Of a DNA stretch of 64,000 nt, positions 25,199 through 37,456 are shown one piece after another; positions within the stretch are counted from its first letter, which is position 1; each line of letters begins with the position of its first letter. Source of the DNA: Siderastrea radians. Lineage: Eukaryota > Cnidaria > Anthozoa > Scleractinia > Rhizangiidae. The notes beneath the pieces are model-generated. The model made no database searches. It was not told the DNA's origin and saw only the letters and a list, made by a program, of their open reading frames with translations. The position numbers and the translations under genes were made by a program. The stretch is from positions 11,318,458-11,382,457 of the forward strand of contig OZ024891.1 of the NCBI GenBank assembly GCA_964017195.1. The letters are read 5' to 3'.

Positions 25199-25857
25199 TA
25201 TATGCGTCAGCACGCGAGTAATGTGAGAACGTCACGCTTCGTCTTACGCACATTTGCTAAACCAGCCAAAATGCACGCTTTCCAAACACGTTTTGTTTTG
25301 GACACTTTGACTCCATGACGTAATACAGAAGCAGTGACGTTTTCTGGAAAAGCGTGGTCAAATGCACATTTGACATACACGACGAACCAGTCACGCAAGA
25401 AGAAAACGTGACAGACATTAACATTTTCCATAAAGTATCGAAAATGTTTTTAAAAAACCAAACATGTTTTCTCATACAGTTTTCTATTTAAGTTAACTGA
25501 TAACAGAGATAAGCCGCAAATCGGCAACAATGTATCAAACAACGAAGATATTTGATCATTAAAACAACACACTCCAGATATCAAACTTTACTACTTATTT
25601 TCTTTACCGTTGGTAATTGGACTTAGAAGAGCGTCGACAGTTTTGGCGTTAAATTATTATGCAGTTTGGGAAACGATTTTTATGTTTTGTTTTCTGGAGC
25701 GAAGGTCTGATTTCGTTTTTTGAACAACAGACTGCTCTGTTGGATTGTCTCCGAATATATTTTAAAAGGTTTCTCAAAAAAATGCTTGTCAGGACAATCA
25801 GAAAGAAATGTATAGTACAGGTCAAGTTTTAACCTTTGTTGTTTGAAGATTGGAATA
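24539..25857. other. Unassigned DNA with (TA)n tract
   Basis: No gene was recognised. A (TA)n run occupies about 25154-25204. A short hairpin (GATATCTGTCAT / ATGACAGATATT) lies near 25078-25110. Confidence 0.5.
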
Positions 25858-25980
25858 TTCTATTATCCTTCTTGCATACTCATTAGCATTTAGTTATGGG
25901 AAGGTCACCCCAGACGAGCAAGCTCGCTGGGAAAGACACGAAGGTGCTAATAGAGTAAGCAGAAGGGGTGGGTGAGTGGG

Positions 25981-26138
25981 GCGACTCACACCAAAGTTAG
26001 TCAAACTGACAACTATGAATGATTAACACATGCTTATTTAGTATGCGCGAAGTCTAATGAATATTAATAAGGTGTAAATAGTCCATTATCCTTCTTGCAT
26101 ACTCATTAGCATTTAGTTATGGGAAGGTCACCCCAGAC
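25981..26138 (-). repeat. Split direct repeats A2 and B1 of the YR retrotransposon
   Basis: Positions 25981-26080 repeat 31147-31243 in the same orientation. Positions 26081-26138 repeat 25858-25915 (CATTTAGTTATGGGAAGGTC occurs in both). The adjacent placement of A2 and B1 is the internal junction expected of split direct repeats. Confidence 0.8.
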
Positions 26139-26404
26139 TACACCTATCGCCGTAGAATCCCCTAGCTAATCCAGATAGATATACCAAATAGTCCCGTTAT
26201 CCTACCCAATCCTTAACTAAATTAATTTCCCAAACCCTAACTGATCTTCAAAACGCCTTCAAACAAGAACTGTCACTAAAAGCAACCAAGAGAAACTAAA
26301 TCTACTAGAATGCTTTAGTAAAACCATGCAAATTATTGTGCTCCTTGTAAAAATCCGTTAAATCTATTTTTAACGAAGACAAGGCGTCAGCAGCTCCACC
26401 AGGG

Positions 26405-27345
26405 TCAAGCAGTGGACGGGGACGTCCAACTCACGTGATCCATGATTGCATCAAGCTTTGTTCCAGCGATTGCCAGAGAAATTTCACAGCCACTTCGTAA
26501 GCCGTGTAGGGCGACGCTCCGATTAGCAAAGGCTGGTATCTGACTAGCGTACATCGAGAGTCGCGCTTGTGCTGCGGCCGTCTCAAAAGGGACCTGAATA
26601 TCCTCCCCCGGTGGGTTCAAGGGCCTAAACAACAATTTTTGCCCAATAGGGATCTTCAATAAACTACACAATTTAATGTAGACCTCCACTGCAGTGACTG
26701 GGCATACAGATGAGTCTGCATGACGCTTAAGGGCAGAAAGGTTTGAAGTGCCGTCTTACAAATCAATAAATCCACAACATCATCTGGTACTGCCGTGCAC
26801 ATGTCTCTTTGTGAAGTAGATTCTAAGAATCTCTTAAATGCCATTTCTAATGCACTCTTTTGCTTCTGATACGGAGCGGATTGTTGCCTAGCAACCAAAC
26901 CTTGCTGTCGCTCCATTATACAAGACAGGTCGATAGCCGCCTGACCCTTTCTTGGACACCAAGACTCTTTTGAGGTGCCAACACGTTCAATAACGGCCAC
27001 CATGCGGGCAAGGGGGATATCTTCGGTACCACCATTATAACAACTGCATTCTCTGACGCATATGAAGCGCAAAAGAGGGCCAACCAATGAGAATGGTAGA
27101 AACACGTAGGCGTTAACACGGTTACCATCGCAAACAGAGGTCCTGATTGAAGGAGTAGGGTAGGGCGTAAAATGCCTCAACGGGTTCCCTTGCTTGTCAC
27201 GTTGAGCGTTCGAGTCTAACGACATCAGATCAAGATCATGACAGTTAGTGCCCCCAAAATAGCGCTGCACAATCTCCCACAATTTAGGGGAAAGCATAGC
27301 ATCAGAACGAGACAGTCGTCTGGAAAACCAATCCGCTCGATTCAA
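26405..27345 (-). pseudogene. Tyrosine recombinase of the YR retrotransposon, frameshifted
   Basis: The minus strand holds NRADWFSRRLSRSDAMLS near 27340-27290 (end of RNase H), then a recombinase N-terminal region with MAFKRFLESTSQRD, and in another frame the C-terminal catalytic part ALHGLRSGCEISLAIAG with the HxxR motif at about 26510-26490. The frame changes near 26690. The catalytic Tyr region is lost or lies past the stop at 26405. The family inserts a circular DNA intermediate. Confidence 0.72.
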
Positions 27346-27349
27346 GTGT

Positions 27350-27925
27350 GAAGAACAAAAACATGTTTAGGGAAAGATTTCTGTCTACCTGGAACTGGAA
27401 AATAAGTTCCGAAATCTGCGTTAACTTTCTAGAACGTGGCCCACATCTTGACCAAGCATGGAAAACCACCATGCTTTCTACTTGCGCATCGATCCTGAAA
27501 TGGGAGAAGCTTTCGAGAAAGGACTATAATCCCTCGAGAACAGCCCACCTTCCCTTCACGTTTATGTGCTCGTCCCTTATGTCTTCATCCCAGTAGTCAC
27601 CAACAGAAATGGTTCCAGAGGGGAGACAAGTCACTGTTGCCCATTGGAAGGACGACGCGTCCGAGGTAAAGGAGATATCTAAGTGACATTCACTTCTCCA
27701 CCGAATCACTTTGTCCCAGCCATCTAAGAACCTCCAAAACACAATCTCTTCTCCCAAAACCGGGGAGAAATTCACCTCGCCATCTTTGGAAGCCATCGCT
27801 ATTTCCATCGCCATTTCCCTAATGTAGAAATGTAGAATTTTGCCGCCGGAAAGGCCAGCGAGAAGGAAATACATTTCCTCCATCAACCTCTGAAAAGACC
27901 TTAAGGACGCAGTGGATTGACGCAA
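27350..27925 (-). pseudogene. RNase H-like region of the YR retrotransposon
   Basis: The minus-strand frame 27925-27524 carries LDISFTSDASSFQWATV (the DAS motif) and HINVKGRWAVLEGL. A following piece contains FHAWSRCGPRSRKL and continues toward the recombinase. It is broken by at least one frame change near 27520. Confidence 0.65.
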
Positions 27926-28700
27926 AGTATTTGTTCTTGTAATGGGGCAATCTTAATCTTGTCCTCGGGTATGCGAAAGGCCTGAGCTATAAATTCCACA
28001 ATCATTCCCACATGTTGGATCCGGGTTACAGGGGCAAGAGCGCATTTGAAGATGTCCAGAAAATAACCCAAGTTCACAAGAACTGTACAAACTATGTACA
28101 TTTCCACCCGCGCCGATTGATAACTGTATGCAGGAGTTCTCTGTGATAATGGGTGCGACCAAAACCTTCCGAAGAAAACTGCTCCCCGTTTAAGTGATCG
28201 TCGATATAAAGGGAACATACTACCCCTAAACTCCTGAAAAAAGTTCGTGGGACCCAGTCCAACAGTTTGACATACATGGGAGAATTCTTCCAGCCGAAAG
28301 GGAGCGTAACTCCAACCATACACAACCCTTGCCACTCAATACAGAAATACTGTTGTGAATGATGGGAAAGCAAAATGTTGTCATAGCCAGACGTGTCATC
28401 AATTTTACTCATGTGAGAGTTAGAATACACGAAGCGAGGAACTCCTACAAGCCTTTCCAGTGAGACGGGGGTATCGATCATCTATAGATTTAAGAACCTG
28501 GCATCAATACATAACCTTGGCTTCTGCAGCTCGATCATTAACGGGAGGACAAGGTGGGGCGGCCTAATTTCTCCCACTCTACCCCAGACGCGGATTGCTC
28601 CCGTCTCAATGCGTTGTAAAATTGCGTCCGTGACAAACTGCGAAAACTGTTGACATGAATGGTAGTTTTTGAAAACCCTGGTCAGAGGTTCCGCGCTCGC
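27926..28700 (-). pseudogene. Reverse transcriptase of the YR retrotransposon, frameshifted
   Basis: Minus-strand frames 28481-28092 and 28335-27901 overlap in different phases. They contain SKIDDTSGYDNILLS, VGVTLPFGWKNSP and the catalytic YIDD box in CSLYIDDHLNGE. The N-terminal RT part runs to about 28700 with stops. The RT motifs and the linked recombinase are characteristic of DIRS/Ngaro elements. Confidence 0.75.
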
Positions 28701-29625
28701 ATACTTAATGCCATATAAGATCCCTTAGAAGGTTTTATGAATTTTAATGTCCACACCATGCTCTAACCACTCGAGCACGTCCTTTGACATTTCAAGCCCT
28801 TTCAAATTTTTTTCCCCAGAGATCAATGGGGTTGCGAAGTTCACCAGACTTAAAAGTCTCCGGATCGCGAAAAAAAAAAAACAAACAGGTCACCCAGATT
28901 AGCGGTTTCTCCCCGAACAATGCCATGAATATGTGCCAGACAATTATCACTTGTGGTCATTTTCTCCGAACTCGGGTTTCCATTCAGGGATATCCAGCGT
29001 ATTTCTCTCTGCCTAGCCCTCTCCTCAGCTTCTAGGGGCACAAAGGTCATTGTTTCTTCCCTGAGCCACTTTTTTTAGGCTAAAACCAAAAAATACCGAA
29101 AGGAAAACGATCAAAAGATTGTGCTCTTATAACAGGGGCTGCAAACCCGAGTTCGGAGAAAATAACCACTGCAGCCCGAGTAATCGGGCTCAAGGGCAAG
29201 CCTATGGGCAAAACGCTTGTGGGGTCACTTCTCCAACCTCGAGACTACAGAGTTACAAAAATAAAAAGAAAACAGATAGCCGTCCGTATCCAATATAGTG
29301 CCTTAACTCTTTATTCTAAGAGTTTAATCTCTTTAATCCAAGGACAACCCTCAATTACATTTTAACAAATCACTGTAACTGGCTCCTTTTACGTCATGCG
29401 TTTATCCGGGCAGGTACGGGAAATGTGGTCCGGATCACCACATACTCAATATATTTATCCGACGGTGGCTTAGAGCTCCGATTGCTACGTCTGGAGTATG
29501 GAGCTCTCAGCGTCCGTCTCACGAACGGCCCTTGGTTCAAGGGGACGGGCCCTTTTGTTCAGTTTAGCTTTGACTTCTGCCACCTCATCCTCCTCTTTCG
29601 AAGCAACCAACTTAATAAGGATCTG

Positions 29626-30166
29626 CTAAAAGGCTGGGTTATTTATCAACGGGCGGCACGGCCTTAGCACTATCTTAAAACGAGTGGCTCTGTCACCCTT
29701 CTTGTCCTTTCTAACGTTAACCACTTCATCGAGCGCAACAATCGCAGCATAAGGGTCGAACAAGGCCGCTGGGCGCGAAATCACCATCTGGAGGGACGAT
29801 AGAGCAGATTCAACTGCCGATGAATCAATTTTCCTTTTCCAATCGTCCAATTCCTTCTTGAGCACTCCGACTGCTGCTGGCCGGGACCTAACAAAGAAAA
29901 TACTATACAACTCCACACTTCAAACGCCCACTTTCACATTGTGCTTCTGTTATCGTTTCCATAGAAACCCAACTTCCAATCTCAAACGAAATACCTTGTA
30001 CCTCTCTTAAGGTTTGTATATACATATATACATTATCATAATGCTCTTTATTCTCTTTCACATCACCTCGTGGCACAGAGCAACCAGATCCTTGACCTAC
30101 GATAACTTTATCGTTATTCAACCGAATCTCATACACATGCTTTCTCCGCCTTCCTGTCACAGCCAC
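29626..30166 (-). pseudogene. Gag-like ORF remnant of the YR retrotransposon
   Basis: Two minus-strand frames (30166-29903 and 29916-29626) lie upstream of the RT. The lower one reads as a charged, helical protein (AAVGVLKKELDDWKRKIDSS, then VVNVRKDKKGDRATRFKIVL). No domain is recognised. The gag role is inferred only from its position 5' of the polymerase. Confidence 0.45.
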
Positions 30167-30660
30167 CGCGTGGCACAGGGAAAAGTCATCGACACACTTC
30201 TCTCTCAGTCCTTTTATCTTAATGAACCACGTGGCATCCGTCTCCCCACTCTATCGGTCCGCGACCATTTTTTTTCCTGCCACCACGTGGCACAGAGCAC
30301 AAAAGTCCCCGACACACTGCTCTGTCGGTCGTCGACCGAATTCTTTTCTCTCACGCCACCTCATGACAAAGAGCAAAGTCATCAACACACTGCTCTACCG
30401 GTCCTCGAACGAATTTTTGTCTTTTCTACGCCACCTCGTGGCACAGAGCAAATGTCCTTCGGCAACACACTCCTCTATCGGTCCTCGACCGAATTTTTAC
30501 CTTTTCCACGTCACTTCGTGGCACAGCAAAAGTCTGTGACTCACCACTTCATCGATTCGAGACCGAAGCCCTTTTTTTAATGGAAATTTACGCCACTTCA
30601 TGGCACAAAGCAAAAGGTTCATGAGCTGCCTAAATTTTGCAATCGGTCCTCGACCGAAAC
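30060..30660. repeat. ~77-bp tandem repeat with internal palindrome
   Basis: CACCTCGTGGCACAGAGCA-type units start near 30064, 30167, 30282, 30358, 30432, 30510 and 30593. Each is followed by a palindromic TCGGTCCTCGACCGA-type box. The array lies in the 5' part of the YR retrotransposon. The plus-strand frame 30014-30580 is only a by-product of the repeat. Confidence 0.8.
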
Positions 30661-31243
30661 AAACACCTCCTCAAACGATTTAATTGAGCAAAAATCCAAG
30701 AAAAAAAAAAGCATAACCATAACAAAGCTAAAGCAACTAATTATCACACAAGATTCGCAACACGTCTTCGAGGAGCAAAACGAATAAATTACCGAGCGCG
30801 TGTTCCAAGCGCGAAATTCAAAAACGGATTCCCTTGGTCCAAGAAAAGACATAAACGAGAAATATAACATCCAACAAAAAAATAACCACCAAACCCCAAC
30901 CGTATACAAAAGTGAAACACCGAAAGTAAAAATACCTCAAGGTTCTCTGTCGAGTTCGGCTTATTCGCCGAGTCACAGTGGCGTAACCTTGGGACGAATT
31001 TTCGGTTGCCCCTATATTCGCAACAGCCTGTGCTGTCGACGACGTTGATGGAGGGGTTTGCTGAGCAAAACCCAGAAGAGGCTGTTTAACTTCTTGGACC
31101 TCGGTTTGGGCGTTCGGCTGGGACGGACGCACGGTTATTATCGAAGCGACTCCAACCAAAGTTAGTCAAACTGACAACTATGAATAATCAACACATACTT
31201 ATATAGTATGCGCGAAGTCTAATGAATATTAATAAGCTATAAA

Positions 31244-34200
31244 TAGCTTTTCATTGAAAAAGTCATGGATGTGCAGTTTGAACTGTTATAGAATTCTGAT
31301 GTGTAATATCAGTTAAAGACGATTTGTAAGTATGCATGTTTGAATTCAGGTATGATAAAATCATTTACTGTGCAAGATGTGTTTTTGTCCGTGAAAATGT
31401 GAACTGTAACAATGCTCAAACCAGAAACTTGCACCGGAAATATGACCATGCTACAACGGCAAACTTGTCAGAAAACTATTTTTATGTCATATTTTATTTG
31501 TTACTGAGCGCGTAAAGAATTTGAAGGTTTTCATATGTGGTACATAAGCTGGGTGTAAGATATCGCTTACACTGCTAACTGCACCAAGGAATTGCTGAAT
31601 GGAAAAAATAAAACTCACATTTGTAAACGATAGCCTTTGGGACAACACCGGACCATGAAACCAGTTAGACTGAATCGTTCCGGATTAGTCGGATAACTTC
31701 AAAATCTAATTCGTGGTGAGTTTTGGCTCATGTTGAGTCTGATTACATGTTGTATTTAAGTGTATATGACACAAAAATTTTTTCTTCGGTTTTTGATAGT
31801 ATTATGTGTATAAAAAACGATTTTAAGCTTTAAACCGTTGTCAAACTTTTTAAACGGACTTTTTTCGTGGTGAAAATAGCGCAAATTTGACTTCAAAAAT
31901 CACGTGATTAGCTAATATGATGTCAATCGACTTGATAACAAAACGAACATGGCGTCAAAGTGGAAGGAACTTGGCAGAGTTGGCAAAGGTTTCTCGTAGC
32001 TGAAGTGCCTAAGAAGTACTCAGTGTTCCTCAGATCCAGCATTTTTGGACAAGTGAATCGAAATAATTGTGTTTAAGGGGATGCAAGGTCGAAGCAATCA
32101 GGCTACTCGAGATTTTGATGTTTGCTTTGTTTTCAACTTAAAGATATGGCTACGAACGAGCATTGTTGTACGAGGATCTGTCTCGATGAGCAAAGAAGTC
32201 CTACTGCAAAGCCTAGAGACTCTTGTCATTTGCAAAACAGGACAGGTACGATAGCGTGGTCTGACTTTCGATTGTACAGGTGAACACAGCTACCAGCGCA
32301 GTTCGGTCGTCAATGAAATTTGTTTTTATTCTTTTCCGGACTTTAGTAAGACATTATGATGTCAATATAATTTTAACGACGATCGCCTACTGACATAACA
32401 TTTTTACACTGGACTGTACATACATCATCTTAACCTGATTACATTGGATAAAGGATTTTAACTTAAATAGATCACCTTCCTATTCTCTTTTGCTTCGCTC
32501 AGCCGAATAGAAAATATTTCTATTATAAGTATAAACACAAACAACACAACAACTGATAAAGGGAGCCGCCAGTTATCGAGTTTATTATTAGGCGATTTAA
32601 AGTTACAGATAAGCACTGAAATAAGCTAAATATAAGTTATAGCATAAGCACTAATAAGGTAAGCTGAACAAAAAATACAATTAACCGGAGTCGATGAAAA
32701 CGATGTAATAGAAACATAAGGTTTTAAATGTATGAACCCTAAGAAGTGGCCGTAAAAAGTAGCCTCGAGTAAACTGGTCGGCGTCAAGTGGTGTGGTATT
32801 CACAAGGAGTGGCTTAGAGGGGTCTAATTGTGTCCCAGTGCGACCCATACCAAACAATGTAATCAACAACTAAAAGAAATACATTTTTAGCAAGACGAGA
32901 GTTCAGAATTTTGTTTGACTCCTCCTGTGAGGAGGCTGTAAATGTCTCGTTGTTAGAGAGTAAAATTAGAAAGAAAATCAAGAGGTTGCTGAAAGAATTC
33001 CAGGAAAATGTCCGATCGACTCGGTTATATTTGTTTATGAAGACAAAAATTTTCTAGGGGTTTGTTTAATCCCATGTTTACATATCAAAGTTGTTACCAG
33101 GCAGGCTGAAATAAATTCCCTGCCTTTTCACTGACCATGGATGATGAATCTTTTTGCGGTAAAGCCAAAAAATTTTACATCAGCTTGCCAAAAACAAAAA
33201 TCCCTGTTAATACCAACAGTTGTAACTAAGCTAGACCCATCCAGGCCTCGAGTGATTTAGATTGGGTGGTTGTTGAAACTGACATAGGGCATTCAGACCC
33301 CTCCTGGCTTTTTTGTCAGATGAAGTAAACATGGATTCATTACTTCTTGTTACTTTATGTCTGGTGATGGTTCTGATAAACCAATAAATATCAACCATCA
33401 GTATCACCGAACTGAAGATCAAGTGATGATGACAGAAGGACATTCCTTCTGTTTCATTGATTGTGACCTAACTATTGTCAACAAGAATGATACATTACAT
33501 TGTATTTAATTTAGAAACTTCCCATGTAGGGATGCTTAGTTAAATTGTTGTTGGTTTTGTTGTACTGCCGCTCGTTGTTGGCTGTGACCAAACAGGTACT
33601 GTATGACATGATGTCACAAACACAATAATTATTTCTGAAAAAAAATTGACTGGTAATTTACAATGGCGTTTAAGAGGATGCCACAAATGCCCCAAGTTTA
33701 GGGGGCTTCCACCTCTCTCCATTAGAATCAGACTTAAGCAGATTAAGCTTGCGGGAACCTGTATTGTGTTTGGGGGGGGGGGGGATTTCAGGGCATCTGA
33801 CAATATCCCAACATGGGACATTGCTTGTGAGAGCCCTCCTCGGCTGCTGTAAAAATAATGTCTACAAGGGATGTATGGATCCTCATCACTGTGTCAGAGT
33901 GATGCATATGCCTTGGTAATTGACCAATAATGGTTAGTATTGATGAAGATAATGATTTTTGTTGATCAAGATCTATGTTGATTTCCACTGTTCATAGGAA
34001 AATTGTTTGAGAAGGAGTCAATATGGAGAACCACTGTGGATTTGCAAATTTACTCGCCAATTGTCAATTTCTGTTGCTTGATTTATTACCTGTTAGTTCT
34101 AAAAGAGATTGATATGCTGCGCTCCCCTCCTGTGGTATTAGAAACACCAAAAGCGATTGGCTATTTATTATAATAAGAAGCTCAAGCACACCGGTTATTT

Positions 34201-34400
34201 CAAAAGCTAATGAACTTGGTTAAGATTCAATAACTGTTCTTCTACAATATTGGGAAACCATACCCACTGCAAAACAAAACAAAATGAACTGTATTTTAAT
34301 GCGAAATGTGACATTGCCTTCATGGTACTGAGTTGTTTGAAAAGCACTGAGCCAAGATTAGTGTTGATACCCTAATACTGATACTCTAGATAGCGACAGT
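31244..34400. other. Intronic DNA without recognised genes
   Basis: No domain was found in open frames. About 31757-31829 is an inverted match to about 36427-36503, possibly the ends of an old ~4.7-kb element. A 12-bp G-run lies near 33772-33783. Confidence 0.4.
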
Positions 34401-36503
34401 CTTACCACCATTTTCACTACTACGCGACTTTTCTTTTCAAAACACCTCTGAGCACTTTGCAATACGCTTCCGTCAATCATACCTTATATGGAAAGTGTGT
34501 GATGTTACCGCAATTGAATTGAGCTCGAAGGAATAGTGATGGCGTCAAATTATCCCGTAAATTTGCGCTGGCGAGTCATATATTGACTAGTAAGAGGCTT
34601 TAGAGTCGTTGATGTTGCAAGAATACTTCACGTTTGGTAGATATTTGTAAAGAAATTTCAACATTTCTTCAGAATTAAATACCTGCCCGGTGGATTATCC
34701 TAGGCGGCGGGTGGTAAGCGTGCGTTTAAACTCGCGAATAAGCTAAACCAAAGTGTGAAGTAATAATTCTAGCTTTTCTGACCTGAAAATAGCACACGAC
34801 ATGTTATTCACCACGAGTATAAATCTGGCAATATCCCGAAGTGTACGAGGACGAAATTCAGGAGTGGATAGAGTATGCAACGGGAAAACGAATCATGATC
34901 GGCGTGCGATCAACCGATTCGTGAAGAAAATGGGTTTTACAAGAAGAAAGGTACGTATGACTAGCTGCATTTTTTTGGAAGGAACACTGCTAATTCTAAT
35001 CACCTATCACCTCCGGAATGAATTGAAAAAACAAAATAAAGCATAAGCTTATAATGGGCTTGTAACGTTTGTTGTTCTACGTTTCGCGAATGTAAACATA
35101 TAACGCTGTGACATGATAGGAAAATTGTTATTTCTACAAGCGGGAACGGGGAATCGAGGAAAATATTTAAGCTTACTTTCAAGTTTACTTCTTCGTTATA
35201 ACTCAAGACGATTGCCAAAGAACGTGATGAGGGAAACAGGACGATGTATTGTCGTAGGATCGCTGAATTTCACCGAGAACAGTTGCTATTTATAGATGAA
35301 TCTGAGAAGTTCTGATTCATCTATAAATAGCAACTGTTCTCAATGAAATTTAGCGATCACCCACGACGATACATGTCGACAAGAAATGTCGAAATTTCTT
35401 TACAAATATCTACCAAACGTGAAGTATTCTTGCAACATCAACGACTCTAAAGCCTCTTACTAGTCAATATATGACTCGCCAGCGCAAATTTACGGGATAA
35501 TTTGGCGCTATCTTTATTCCTTCGAGCTCAATTCAATTGCGGTAACATCACACACTTTCCATATAAGGTATGATTGACGGAAGCGTATTGCAAAGTGCTC
35601 AGAGGTGTTTTGAAAAGAAAAGTCGCGTAGTAGTGAAAATGGTGGTAAGCTGCTATATTTACTGTTTCAGCCAGTGATATGGCAAGTAGCATGCGAGCCG
35701 AAGTCAGTTTCAGTGCCGCTTTAAAAGTCAAGCGTAATATAGATTCTAACTGCAGGATAACACGACAGTGGAAATAAATGTCTTTTCTGGCCTGGAAGTG
35801 CCTTGTGCACGGCTGTGTTATCAACAAAACGACTTCGTCATTGGCTTTTCTCTACACTCTGTAAAAACACTTTTGCTTGCAGTAGAAACCACTGAAACCA
35901 AGGCCAAGCTAGCTGGGAATAAACTGTGGGAATTCATACTTAAATCGAAATAAATAGAAAATCCTGCGCACTCTCTACAAGAACGACGACATTCTTGCAG
36001 TATTAAAACAACAAAACAGTCGGCACTTTCGGTTCTCTTTAGGTTGATGGAAACAGTAAGCTCTTTATGTGAATTCAAAGGCTTTGATGTTCTTAATAAA
36101 TCCTCAAAGAAACCGCTCAACGAAGAAATCTCACGACTGAGGTGCTTCCACTGATGAACAGTCAGGATAAATCATCAACTTTGAGATCAACATCCTCACC
36201 ACAGTACGAAAGAAGGGAAGACATCGCAAATGTTCGTCGTTGTTTGGTTGATAAGACCCAAAACAGCTCTATTTTTTCTCCTACTTTTTCTTTCTCACTG
36301 TAGGTCTTAGAAGTTTCGAAAAGATCCGCGACACTGCTGAACAATGTCAACATTTTAGGGCAATTTGGAACAAAAACACTGCATTCGCGGGTCACTATGA
36401 GGTAAATTTGGTCCAGGTTTATTTTTAAGTTTAGAATCGTTTTTTATACACATCAGACTCTCAAAAACCGAAGAAAAAAATTTCGCGTCATATACACTTT
36501 AAA
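31757..36503. mobile_element. Possible 4.7-kb element bounded by ~75-bp inverted repeats
   Basis: TTTTTTCTTCGGTTTTTGA and GTGTATAAAAAACGATT near 31777-31821 are mirrored at 36437-36483 with a few mismatches. There is no transposase and no confident target duplication. The palindromic block 34401-35649 would be nested in it. Confidence 0.4.
34401..35649. mobile_element. Foldback element with ~270-bp near-identical arms
   Basis: 34401-34670 is the reverse complement of 35380-35649 with very few differences. From 35380 inward the right arm continues into a tight hairpin (35243-35304 against 35312-35373, including GAACAGTTGCTATTTATAGA), so the unit looks like a palindrome interrupted by 34671-35242. 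The arms are similar enough to suggest recent origin or gene conversion. No transposase was found. Confidence 0.7.
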
Positions 36504-37082
36504 AGATATACTGTTGTGATACTCCGACTGTATCTTAACTCATCAACCCTTTTGACCTAATCCAGTCCGCTAGCTAGGATTAAAGACTTCCGAAAGCAAC
36601 GACTAAATTCCAAAATTAGCAATAAATGTTGACAGTGTTAAGTAAACCCGAAAGTGGGGATTCCGAAAGTAACGATTTCAGACGCAAATTGTCTATTTCT
36701 TTGGTGTAGTGGGAAAAGGAATGCAGCGCTGTGTATCAGTACTGATAGGTTTTGTTAAGTATTGTATAGAGTAACTTTGTAATAAAAATATGTGCAAAAG
36801 TTCACATTTGACAGGGTTTCATCAATTTGAAGATTCGCAGCTGATAGGCCCATTGACTGTTCACCTTTTAGTATCCTGAAAGAAGGGAACCTTTCGAAAG
36901 TAACGACAGCAATAGGTTGTTAAATCCGATGGTAACGAGGTCCGCGCTACTTTCCGAACTTTTCGGTAGTAAGAAAACAAGATTCGTTATTCTGTTATAG
37001 CAGAAACCGTGAGCAGCTAGTGCGCTAGCTTATTCACTGGCATTTCAAATTGGTCGAGCTGACAGGGCATTAACCGCTTCAA
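35650..37082. other. Intronic DNA, no gene recognised
   Basis: Short open frames on both strands show no domain. Nothing else is supported apart from the 36427-36503 inverted match. Confidence 0.4.
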
Positions 37083-37094
37083 CAGTAAACAAAC

Positions 37095-37329
37095 AAATAA
37101 GTGTAAAAAAGATTCTCGCAGTTATTAACGCAACTTTTGAAGTTGCGAAAAGAAAGCCTGAAAAAATCAGGCTTGCCGGGATTCGAACCCTGACCTATGC
37201 GTACCGGTGCAGCGCTCATGGCTTTCTTTTCGCAACTGCATAAGTTGCGTTAATAACTGCGAGGATCTTTTTTACACTTATTTCTTCATTCCGCAGTTCA
37301 AATATATGAGTTTCATATATTCATAATTT
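37095..37329 (+). mobile_element. tRNA-derived SINE copy in snap-back form with 12-bp target duplication
   Basis: CAGTAAACAAAC occurs directly on both sides (37083-37094 and 37330-37341). Inside, 37100-37160 and 37220-37283 are inverted copies of the SINE tail (GCAGTTATTAACGCAACTT and its complement), with a piece of the tRNA-like head in minus orientation between them (GGGATTCGAACCCTGACC). The same SINE family occurs at 48935-49494. Confidence 0.8.
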
Positions 37330-37456
37330 CAGTAAACAAACATTTTATTTACTTTCTATTTGGAAATTGAATGCAAATGGAAAGACGAGCAAACCGAAGT
37401 AACTGCCTTAGTATTCTCGTACGGGGCTGAAATCAAATTCAAGAGGATATAATTAC

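Larger units (their letters stand above)
25858..31243 (-). mobile_element. Ngaro/DIRS-like tyrosine-recombinase retrotransposon with split direct repeats
   Basis: Coding remains on the minus strand read gag-like, reverse transcriptase, RNase H and tyrosine recombinase in that order. The termini have the split-direct-repeat layout: repeat A at the 5' side (31147-31243), then after the coding region repeat B1 (26081-26138), a second A (25981-26080) and B2 (25858-25915). A copies share CCAAAGTTAGTCAAACTGAC and B copies share TTATCCTTCTTGCATACTCA. This A1-ORFs-B1-A2-B2 arrangement is typical of Ngaro-type elements and not of LTR elements. Frames are broken at several places, so the copy is inactive. 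Confidence 0.8.

Noticed and set aside
30014..30580. 188-aa plus-strand ORF
   Set aside because: It reads through the 77-bp tandem repeat (recurring HVAQ/HRAL-like units) and is antisense to the retrotransposon.
30014..30660. Second CRISPR-like or centromeric array
   Set aside because: Contiguous tandem units within a retrotransposon, no spacer pattern.
34801..35046. 81-aa basic ORF as a transposase fragment
   Set aside because: A weak helix-turn-helix impression only; no DDE or zinc motif. It is within the wedge of the palindromic element and could not be supported.
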